A stretch of 5,564 bases of DNA, from positions 4,208 through 9,771 of the forward strand of contig DHLT01000012.1 in the NCBI GenBank assembly GCA_002405405.1, given 5' to 3'. Shown piece after piece: positions 1 through 5,564 of the stretch. The notes beneath the pieces were generated by a model. It was given only the letters and a program-made list of their open reading frames with translations, had not been told where the DNA came from and did not search any database. This DNA is from Ignavibacteria bacterium UBA4661 (lineage in GTDB: Bacteria; Bacteroidota; Ignavibacteria; Kapaibacteriales; UBA4661). The position numbers were made by a program, and so were the translations under genes. The first letter of the stretch is position 1. Every line of letters begins with the position of its first letter.

Positions 1-87
1 CTTACGCAAATTCTCATCAAATTCCCTAAATCACCCCTTGCCGGTTCTGCACGTAAACGTATTCGTGCCCTTCGTGGTGATGTGTAA
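1..87 (+). CDS. C-terminal end of an unidentified protein (partial)
   Basis: Frame 1 is open from the window edge to a TAA at 85-87 and gives 28 residues ending in a basic tail (SARKRIRALRGDV). Its heavy use of CGT for arginine matches the complete plus-strand genes that follow, which supports a real coding end. The start and most of the protein lie to the left of the window. I do not recognise the family from this tail. It ends 60 bases before the Nif3 start on the same strand, so it could be the preceding operon member or a separate unit, since a promoter-like box lies in the gap. Confidence 0.6.
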   Translation, partial: LTQILIKFPKSPLAGSARKRIRALRGDV

Positions 88-123
88 TATGGTAGAGCCG
101 AAACGATTGACAAGAAACTTTTG

Positions 124-131
124 TACCTTTG
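124..131 (+). promoter_or_regulatory. Candidate Bacteroidota-type -7 promoter box (TACCTTTG)
   Basis: TACCTTTG is an exact match to the TAnnTTTG -7 consensus used by the primary sigma factor of Bacteroidota. It lies in the non-coding gap just upstream of the Nif3 gene. The upstream TTGACA at 107-112 is suggestive, but it leaves only 14 bases between TTG and the box, shorter than the roughly 19-21 usual for this promoter class. If the box is used, transcription would begin near 137-140, very close to the start codon and overlapping the ribosome-binding-like sequence. Confidence 0.3.
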
Positions 132-132
132 T

Positions 133-138
133 GGGGAG
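133..138 (+). promoter_or_regulatory. Ribosome binding site-like GGGGAG for the Nif3 gene
   Basis: GGGGAG ends nine bases before the ATG at 148, a workable Shine-Dalgarno spacing. It supports 148 as the start over the in-frame TTG at 121, which lies upstream of this motif and would add nine residues with no family counterpart. Its position immediately after the candidate -7 box means both elements may not function together. Confidence 0.45.
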
Positions 139-147
139 CATATAGCC

Positions 148-975
148 ATGCAACTTGATTGTTTTGTTCAAACATTGTCGACGAGCTTACCGCCTGCAAC
201 AGCCATGAAAGGTGATAGAATTGGGTTACAATTACAAAGCGGAAGAACAGAATTTTCAACGCTCTTTATCACAATGGATCTTACTGAAGAGGTAGCACGC
301 GAGGCAATAGCATGCGGTGCAGAGTGTATTCTAACATTTCATCCGTTACTTTTTTCTCCTTTAACAACGTTGACCGAAGAAGATCGAGTTGGTCGGATTG
401 CAACTATGCTTGTTCAGCATCGCATTGCAGTAGTTGTTGCACACACAAATTTTGACGCTTTTCCGCGTGGTACAAGCACATTGCTGGCAGAGGCATTAGG
501 ATTGACGGTACAAACATTTTTAGTTCCTGATGGAGGATGCACAGGTTTCGGCATGGGAGTTGTATGTGAAATGACAGAGGGTCTTTCACTAGATGAACTG
601 CTTCAGCGTATTGCCGATGTTACTCATGCGCCACTTCGCTTTACTGAGGGCAAAAACGCGATGCTTTATCGTATAGCCATTGTGGGCGGAAGCGGTATGT
701 CGCTTGTTGACGCAGCTCTTAGTGCAAAAGCCGATGTGTTTATCACAGCTGATGTGAAATATCATGATTTCCATCGTGTACGTGGTACCATGGCGTTGAT
801 TGATCCCGGACACTATGAAATGGAGCAATTTGTTGCTCGTGGTTTACAAGAGGTCGTACAAAAAATGCCCAATCAACCGGAACGAATTGTATTGTCGAAA
901 ACATTGCCTAACCCGGTACGATACTATCCTGCATCGCACTATATCAGCAAGCAAGTTGAGGCTTTACACAAGTAA
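148..975 (+). CDS. Nif3-like dinuclear metal centre protein (short YbgI/NIF3L1 form)
   Basis: This 275-residue protein belongs to the Nif3/YbgI family, cytosolic proteins that form toroidal hexamers with two metal ions per subunit. They are often annotated as GTP cyclohydrolase 1 type 2, but the physiological reaction is unsettled. Visible landmarks are GLQ near residue 27, FHPLLF at 64-69, HTNFD at 99-103, IVGGSG at 178-183, ITADVKYH at 199-206 and GHYEME at 221-226. By analogy with E. coli YbgI, His65, Asp103, His222 and Glu226 are the likely metal ligands. The first His of the usual HHP motif is Phe64 here, and the common WDN near the N-terminus reads GDR (22-24). The length fits the short form without the central PII-like insert of Bacillus YqfO. 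ATG 148 is preferred over TTG 121 because of the GGGGAG nine bases upstream. The zinc-ribbon gene follows on the same strand, a common pairing. Family assignment is firm; the reaction is not. Confidence 0.93.
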   Translation: MQLDCFVQTLSTSLPPATAMKGDRIGLQLQSGRTEFSTLFITMDLTEEVAREAIACGAECILTFHPLLFSPLTTLTEEDRVGRIATMLVQHRIAVVVAHTNFDAFPRGTSTLLAEALGLTVQTFLVPDGGCTGFGMGVVCEMTEGLSLDELLQRIADVTHAPLRFTEGKNAMLYRIAIVGGSGMSLVDAALSAKADVFITADVKYHDFHRVRGTMALIDPGHYEMEQFVARGLQEVVQKMPNQPERIVLSKTLPNPVRYYPASHYISKQVEALHK

Positions 976-1091
976 AAAGTTCAGATGCTTGCGCCTCACG
1001 TAGGATTGTTACTCGGAGTATACCATAGCAAGCGAAAAATGACGAATAGCAGACTTCATATATTTTCATTCACACTCTTAAGGAAACAGCA
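976..1091 (+). other. Intergenic gap between the Nif3 and zinc-ribbon genes, with a ribosome binding site
   Basis: These 116 bases contain no convincing gene. AAGGA at 1080-1084, seven bases before ATG 1092, is a good ribosome binding site and fixes the start of the next gene. A GCTTGC/GCAAGC inverted repeat (987-992 and 1028-1033) has a 35-base loop and no U-tract, so I do not call it a terminator. An AT-rich stretch (TATATTTT near 1057) resembles a promoter core, but no matching upstream element is apparent. Read-through from Nif3 or a separate start are both possible. Confidence 0.5.
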
Positions 1092-1856
1092 ATGATAAAA
1101 GATCAACTCACGACACTTGCACGGTTGGCGGCAATTGACACACAGTTGGAGGAGTTGGAAGAAGAGCTAGGGGAGCTTCCTCAGGAGGTCAAGCAGTTAG
1201 AACGTGCGATGCGTGCCAAGCAAAGTGTCTTAGATGATATACGATTGCAGTTAGAAGAAGCTCAAACTGCACGTAGTAATGCACGTGTGCGCGTGCAAGA
1301 ACTTCATGATCGCGAAAAGCTACTTGGCGAGCAGCAAAAAACCGTCCGTAATAATCGTGAGTTTGACGCAATTACCCGTGAAATTGAAGCAATCAGAGCA
1401 GAATTGAAAGAGCAGGAGCGATTAATTGGATCAGTGAATCTTACTGAAGAAAATTTGCAGCAACGTATCGGCGAACAGGAAAAAGATTGTAATGATGCGC
1501 AAGAACTCTTGCAAGCTAAAGAAGATGAGCTTCGTAAGGTCGCTGAAGAGCACGATGAAGACACAAAAAAACTCATCGACGATCGTATTCTCTTGATTGG
1601 CACATTACCTTCAGAAGCTCGTGCATTGTATGAACGAATTCATGAGCGGTTTGCAAATGCCGCAGTACTCATGCGTCATCCACGTGGCAGTAATGGTCAG
1701 CCGGTGTATAGTCGTGGTGCATGCTCGGGCTGTTTCAGTGCAGGCTCATCTTTACGTATTCAGCAGATTCGTAAATACGATGCAATACATCAATGTGAGC
1801 ACTGTAGTCGTATTCTCTTTACCGATGAATGTATTCCCGCCGAGAGCGAAGATTAA
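1092..1856 (+). CDS. Coiled-coil zinc-ribbon protein, CT398/FlgZ-like (DUF164, C4-type zinc ribbon)
   Basis: The 254-residue protein has a long charged helical hairpin (about residues 1-165, rich in Glu, Gln, Lys, Arg and Leu) followed by a C-terminal zinc ribbon. Cys211, Cys214, Cys235 and Cys238 form two CxxC knuckles (CSGC and CEHC). The stretch VRNNREFDAITREIE at 85-99 and the CSGCF...CEHCSRILF ending are hallmarks of this family, and the length is typical. Characterised relatives are Chlamydia CT398, which binds sigma-54 and type III secretion components, and Helicobacter HP0958/FlgZ, which stabilises sigma-54 and affects flagellin mRNA. Most members have no assigned function, so a role in protein or RNA binding is the most that can be inferred. 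The start at 1092 has AAGGA at the right distance. The gene follows Nif3, as in many bacteria, and ends 11 bases before the next gene. It is soluble, with no signal peptide or membrane segment. Confidence 0.92.
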   Translation: MIKDQLTTLARLAAIDTQLEELEEELGELPQEVKQLERAMRAKQSVLDDIRLQLEEAQTARSNARVRVQELHDREKLLGEQQKTVRNNREFDAITREIEAIRAELKEQERLIGSVNLTEENLQQRIGEQEKDCNDAQELLQAKEDELRKVAEEHDEDTKKLIDDRILLIGTLPSEARALYERIHERFANAAVLMRHPRGSNGQPVYSRGACSGCFSAGSSLRIQQIRKYDAIHQCEHCSRILFTDECIPAESED

Positions 1857-1867
1857 GTGAATAAAGT

Positions 1868-2491
1868 ATGGCAATCATGACATTCCAGTATGCTAGGATA
1901 GTGCTGTCATCATGGATGATGGCACTTTTTATTGGTAGTTTTCTTCCCTTATATGGAGTTGGAAGAGAACATTATATTCACGAGGGTCAAGTATTGCATT
2001 TGCCTGTTAGTGATGATGGAATATTGCACCCGATTCATCTCAGCTATATGGAAATGCATTTTAATCCAAGCACAAAAGTCTTTGAAACAACGCTCAAAGT
2101 ATATCTTGATGATATTGAAGCAATGATTAAGCGTACGCAAAACATTGAAATGAAGCTCTCCTCACCCAAAGAGCATCCGCAATCAACTGAACTTATGATG
2201 CAGTATATCAAGAGTACTTTTTCGGTGGAAGTGAATGGCAAAAAACTTTCCGAAACGCGCTTTATCGGCAAAGAATATGACCTTGAAGCTGTATGGCTTT
2301 ATTTTGAAATTCCTCTTTCCAACGATGGTTCTGTAGCGGACATGACCTCACCGACAATGCTGACAATTCGGAATGCCATCTTGCATGATATGTATGCCGA
2401 TCAGAACAACATGGTGCATTGCACTATCAGAGGGGTCAAAAAAAGTATTCTCCTTCGTAAAGGACGCGATGTAGAACAGATACGATTCTAA
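1868..2491 (+). CDS. DUF6702-like secreted or membrane-anchored protein
   Basis: The 207-residue product has a hydrophobic N-terminal segment at about residues 9-30, either a signal peptide or an anchor. There is no lipobox cysteine; the only Cys is at 185. The mature part matches what I recall of DUF6702, small exported proteins of Bacteroidota: HPIHLSYMEMHFN at 54-66, a predicted beta strand ending in YLDDIE at 79-84, FIGKEYDLEAVWLYFEI at 132-148, and NAILHDMYADQNNMVH at 169-184. The role of the family is unknown. About 22 residues separate the hydrophobic segment from the HP motif, more than I expect for the family. The start is uncertain: ATG 1868 has almost no ribosome-binding-site spacing, whereas ATG 1877 has AAAG (1863-1866) ten bases ahead and loses only MAI. 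It begins 11 bases after the zinc-ribbon stop, so co-transcription is likely. The gene itself is solid; the family name is from memory and moderately sure. Confidence 0.78.
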   Translation: MAIMTFQYARIVLSSWMMALFIGSFLPLYGVGREHYIHEGQVLHLPVSDDGILHPIHLSYMEMHFNPSTKVFETTLKVYLDDIEAMIKRTQNIEMKLSSPKEHPQSTELMMQYIKSTFSVEVNGKKLSETRFIGKEYDLEAVWLYFEIPLSNDGSVADMTSPTMLTIRNAILHDMYADQNNMVHCTIRGVKKSILLRKGRDVEQIRF

Positions 2492-2558
2492 TGCTTGTTC
2501 ACTATACCTTGTATCCCAATTCGCACCAAAGATGAGCTTTTCTCTATGATATATTTGA
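2492..2558. other. Convergent intergenic gap, no clear terminator
   Basis: Only 67 bases separate the stop of the DUF6702-like gene from the stop of the kinase on the opposite strand. I looked for a bidirectional hairpin and found only weak pairings: ATGAT/ATCAT at 2546-2550 and 2558-2562, which overlaps the kinase stop codon, and AAAG/CTTT near 2529-2540. Neither has a GC-rich stem. Termination here may be factor-dependent, or transcripts may overlap. Confidence 0.5.
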
Positions 2559-5500
2559 TCATGAAGAGGAAAGGGGTGGCTTTGCTGTTGGTAATTCCAC
2601 AATGAATGTTGCACCATGACCTAAAGTAGATTCGCACCATACTCGACCACTCATGTGCTCAACCATTTTTTTTACAATGCTCAATCCCAATCCTGTACTA
2701 TGTTCTCCGGCAGTTGGTTTTGGTGTTAAGCGCGCAAATTTCCCAAAGAGTTTTTTGAGATCATCGTTGGACAAACCCGGACCTTGATCTTGTACTTCGA
2801 TGCGGACACAGCCGATTTTTTCGGTTATACGAATAAATACACTACGTGACAGTGGTGAATACTTGATAGCATTCGAAATCAAATTATCAATGATTTGCTC
2901 TGTTGCATGTTGATCGGCAAAGACGCATTGTGAACCAAGAACTTGCAATTCAAGATGAATGTTTTTATCCTTGGCGGGTTGTCGATAAAAAGCAATGATA
3001 TGCTCGACGAGGGGTAGCATGTCAAATTCTGTAAAATTGGTGGTAAAACCACCTCTTTCTAAACGATTGACATCTAAAAGATTAACCACAAGATTTAGCA
3101 TACGTGCTGATGATTGCAAGATAGTTCGGAGTAATTCCGTTCGCATGTCGGTATCCATATGTTCTTCCGATTCAAGCATAAACTCGGCGGTTCCCTTTAC
3201 CACCGTGATGGGATTCTTTAAATCATGCGATACAATACCCAAAAACTCATTCTTTTCGTTATTCAGTTCTAAGAGCCGTTCATTTTGCCGTTGCAGTTCT
3301 TCGGCTGTTTCGAGTAAGGCATGTGTTTTTTCGTCAACTAACTGCTGAAGTTCCTGTTTACGGTGCTCTAATCGTCGAACATTAATTTTCACAATACCCC
3401 ACATTAGGACACCCGCTCCTGTACTAATGATAACCGATACCCACCACCGCTGATACCATGCTGGAGCAACACTCAAAGTAAAGACTAATGGTTCGCTCCA
3501 ACGATATGCACCGTCTTGAATTGCACGCATTTCCAAGCGATATACGCCTTCGGGCAGGTCGAGAATGGTGAACTTTGACTCGACTTGTGATGGTGACCAC
3601 GAAGTATCTGTTTGATTGTTGAGCAAACGATATTGATAGTACATAGTGCTATTGCCAAATGCAATAGAAAGCACCTGCACTTGTATGCTAGAATGATATG
3701 GCAAAACAAATTCTTTAGTATTGGTATGCCTCGCACCCGGAGCAAACAAACCCGCACTTTCGAGTGCCGATAATGATTGCTTCGCATCACCTACCCTGAT
3801 AGACGTGAAAAAAGGTGTTGCAGTTATTTTTTGTATAGCACTGGAAATAGGAATAAAAGCCATTCCTCCGACCGTACCAACTATGATACTATTTGTATGG
3901 CGGTCATAGAGCATTGCACGCAACACCGTCTCATTAGCAGGCAAGCCATTGAATTCATTCAAAAAGAAATATGAGCCATTGGGATAATACACCAACACGC
4001 CAAAACTCGTTCCAATCCACAGTACACCTGACGAGTCACTCGTAATGGACTTAAAGTTCCTTACTTTCTCACCGGTTGAGGCATAAATGATAGGGATAGA
4101 ATCGATACCCCGAGCCGTATGGTGGAATAGTCCTTGATTGGTACACAGCCATATATCATTCTGTTCTTTTGCCCATAGGGCATTAACTTCGAATCCGGGA
4201 TGTATTGTGCCATCCGATAGTGCAATACTGATGTCTTCAAACCGATCCCTTTGCTCCGAATACCGAAAAAGATATCCTACATTTCCCTGACTACGTCCAG
4301 CACAAAACAACGTACCATCAGTTGTTTCGGAAAAAAACCGAATTACAGACATAAGTCCACGTCTTTCGTCATAGTGTTGTGCATTAGCATGCGCTAAAGA
4401 GGATGCCTGCTCGTCAATACGCAGAACGCCGGCTGCCAGCTCCGCACATCCCCATAGCCTAGAGTGAGAATCTGCAAAAAGATGAAATATCGTCGGATTG
4501 CGTACCGTACCGGAAAGTGTAGGTATAGATTCATGCTTGCTCAATGTCTTAACATGGTATTTTGCTTCAGCATATTTCTGTACTCGAAAAAGCTGTCCTT
4601 CGATGGTACTATACCATACATAGTGCTCTGTGGTGGCGACTGAGAGAATATCACCACCGATTCGCGTAGAAGAACTAACATTCTCTATTTGTGGAGAATA
4701 GTCACTATGCGCTGTAATCTTATACATGCTACTGCCATTTGATGTGTACAAGACACCTCGCCCACTGCTTGCAATCGCTTGAATATAGGTGGAAGCATCG
4801 GCTTCAACATCAACAGTCCGAATATGAATAGGATTTAACAGTACGAGTCCCTTGTCTGAGCTTGCCCATATTTCATGATTTGGTGTACTAAGAATGGCAT
4901 TAATGGTTTTGAATGGTATTTGACAGGATTGAGGTGAAAAAAACTTGGTTGAAAGAGTCGGTAACAATGCAGTGAACAGACCGTCATTCCATGTGCCAAT
5001 ATATAGTCGACCGTCAGTGGCTTTGTGCAAAGAAGAAATTCCACCATGATTCCACCATGGAGTACAGCCCAGTACATTTCCCTGTGCATCGATACGCATC
5101 TCGGTAATGCCTTGAGAATGACCTATCAGCAGAACGCCTTGACGTATAGGTAGGAGCGCAGAAACTGCCTCAAAACGTGTGCCGCGAGGTAGCTCTAATG
5201 CAATAAATGTATCTTGTACACGATTATACCAAAAGCAGTAACCGCTCTGTGAGACGACAATAAAACTGCCAAAACCATCGGGTACAAAAGAAAACGATCG
5301 AAGGAAGCTATTCGTCTGACAATAAGACGGAAAGGAGTAACGGCGCAGTGTTTTGTTCTGATAGCGCGAAATAGACCTTGACTGTGCAATCCACAGTGCC
5401 CCTTGTTCATCTTGATAGAGATCTTTGGGGTAATTCACTGTTGTGTCGTTCTCTGTGCGATCGCCGAGCACTAAGGGTGTAAAACGTACAGAGTCTATCG

Positions 5501-5564
5501 CTACTGCAATCTCTGCAACACCTAAATCATGTGAGACGAGCAAACGATTGTCGGGCGTACGATA
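2559..5564 (-). CDS. Two-component regulator propeller sensor histidine kinase (5' end outside window)
   Basis: The minus-strand frame is open from the right edge to TGA at 2561-2559, giving 1001 visible residues (numbered from the edge). The N-terminus is missing: the frame runs through the TTG at 5543, and residues 8-18 already look like the end of a propeller blade. Residues 1-570 contain about 13 blade-like repeats with the D..G.LWI.T..G pattern, clearest at 48-68, 175-197, 459-480 and 501-527. A Y_Y_Y domain follows (about 643-698), then WYQRWW, one membrane span (about 708-727), a coiled coil (730-772), the dimerisation domain with phospho-acceptor His780 in SHDLKNPI, and HATPase_c with Asn898 (N box), DQGPG at 926-930, the LFGKF motif and GLGLSI at 958-963. 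It should sense a periplasmic ligand and autophosphorylate in the cytoplasm. It ends just after HATPase_c with no receiver or AraC-type domain, unlike hybrid polysaccharide sensors. The signal is unknown, and no response regulator is encoded nearby. Confidence 0.95.
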   Translation of the reverse strand, partial: YRTPDNRLLVSHDLGVAEIAVAIDSVRFTPLVLGDRTENDTTVNYPKDLYQDEQGALWIAQSRSISRYQNKTLRRYSFPSYCQTNSFLRSFSFVPDGFGSFIVVSQSGYCFWYNRVQDTFIALELPRGTRFEAVSALLPIRQGVLLIGHSQGITEMRIDAQGNVLGCTPWWNHGGISSLHKATDGRLYIGTWNDGLFTALLPTLSTKFFSPQSCQIPFKTINAILSTPNHEIWASSDKGLVLLNPIHIRTVDVEADASTYIQAIASSGRGVLYTSNGSSMYKITAHSDYSPQIENVSSSTRIGGDILSVATTEHYVWYSTIEGQLFRVQKYAEAKYHVKTLSKHESIPTLSGTVRNPTIFHLFADSHSRLWGCAELAAGVLRIDEQASSLAHANAQHYDERRGLMSVIRFFSETTDGTLFCAGRSQGNVGYLFRYSEQRDRFEDISIALSDGTIHPGFEVNALWAKEQNDIWLCTNQGLFHHTARGIDSIPIIYASTGEKVRNFKSITSDSSGVLWIGTSFGVLVYYPNGSYFFLNEFNGLPANETVLRAMLYDRHTNSIIVGTVGGMAFIPISSAIQKITATPFFTSIRVGDAKQSLSALESAGLFAPGARHTNTKEFVLPYHSSIQVQVLSIAFGNSTMYYQYRLLNNQTDTSWSPSQVESKFTILDLPEGVYRLEMRAIQDGAYRWSEPLVFTLSVAPAWYQRWWVSVIISTGAGVLMWGIVKINVRRLEHRKQELQQLVDEKTHALLETAEELQRQNERLLELNNEKNEFLGIVSHDLKNPITVVKGTAEFMLESEEHMDTDMRTELLRTILQSSARMLNLVVNLLDVNRLERGGFTTNFTEFDMLPLVEHIIAFYRQPAKDKNIHLELQVLGSQCVFADQHATEQIIDNLISNAIKYSPLSRSVFIRITEKIGCVRIEVQDQGPGLSNDDLKKLFGKFARLTPKPTAGEHSTGLGLSIVKKMVEHMSGRVWCESTLGHGATFIVELPTAKPPLSSS

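Noticed and set aside
121..147. TTG at 121 as the start of the Nif3 protein
   Set aside because: It would precede the GGGGAG ribosome-binding-like site and add nine residues with no counterpart in the family; ATG 148 fits better.
987..1033. Inverted repeat GCTTGC/GCAAGC between Nif3 and the zinc-ribbon gene, considered as a terminator or regulatory hairpin
   Set aside because: Only six paired bases around a 35-base loop with no U-tract; easily due to chance.
1006..1064. TTGTTA at 1006-1011 and TATATTTT near 1057 as a promoter for the zinc-ribbon gene
   Set aside because: The spacing between the two elements fits neither the sigma-70 nor the Bacteroidota pattern, and no other pairing is convincing.
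1304..1603. Minus-strand 99-residue open frame opposite the zinc-ribbon gene
   Set aside because: Serine- and cysteine-rich antisense product of a Glu/Gln-rich coiled-coil gene; typical shadow with no ribosome site or family resemblance.
2519..2639. Ten-base direct repeat ATTCGCACCA at 2519-2528 and 2630-2639
   Set aside because: A single short repeat, one copy inside the kinase coding region, with no element or target-site structure between the copies.
2995..3348. Plus-strand 117-residue open frame inside the kinase gene
   Set aside because: Ser-rich antisense shadow of the dimerisation domain, whose own frame carries clear conserved motifs.

Overview
The window reads as ordinary chromosomal DNA from a member of the Bacteroidota/Chlorobiota (FCB) group. 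Three features point there. One is a Y_Y_Y-type, two-propeller sensor histidine kinase, a protein class abundant in that group. Another is a small secreted protein resembling DUF6702, a family I know from Bacteroidota. The third is an exact TAnnTTTG promoter-like box ahead of the first complete gene. None of these fixes a genus. The Shine-Dalgarno-like sequences at two starts leave more than one FCB lineage open.

Layout, left to right. Positions 1-87 hold the last 28 codons of an unidentified plus-strand gene. Positions 148-975 encode a short-form Nif3-family (YbgI/NIF3L1-like) dinuclear metal-centre protein. After a 116-base gap, 1092-1856 encodes a coiled-coil plus four-cysteine zinc-ribbon protein of the CT398/FlgZ (DUF164) type. 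Eleven bases later, 1868-2491 encodes a secreted or membrane-anchored DUF6702-like protein. A 67-base convergent gap follows. The rest of the window (2559-5564, minus strand) is one large sensor histidine kinase whose N-terminus lies beyond the right edge.

Nif3 next to the zinc-ribbon coiled-coil protein is a widely conserved pair of incompletely understood housekeeping genes. The DUF6702-like gene sits so close behind that it is probably on the same transcript. The kinase is transcribed toward this group and is a separate unit: a periplasmic sensor of about 13 visible propeller blades, a Y_Y_Y domain, one membrane span, a coiled coil, a HisKA-type dimerisation domain and a HATPase domain. 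It has no attached receiver or DNA-binding domain, and no response regulator is encoded here.

I found no mobile element, CRISPR array, RNA gene or clearly new system. The most interesting points are the altered metal-ligand motif (Phe-His-Pro in place of His-His-Pro) and the eukaryote-like look of the Nif3 protein, the three-gene cluster around it, and the fact that the kinase is incomplete, so its apparent start inside the window is not real.
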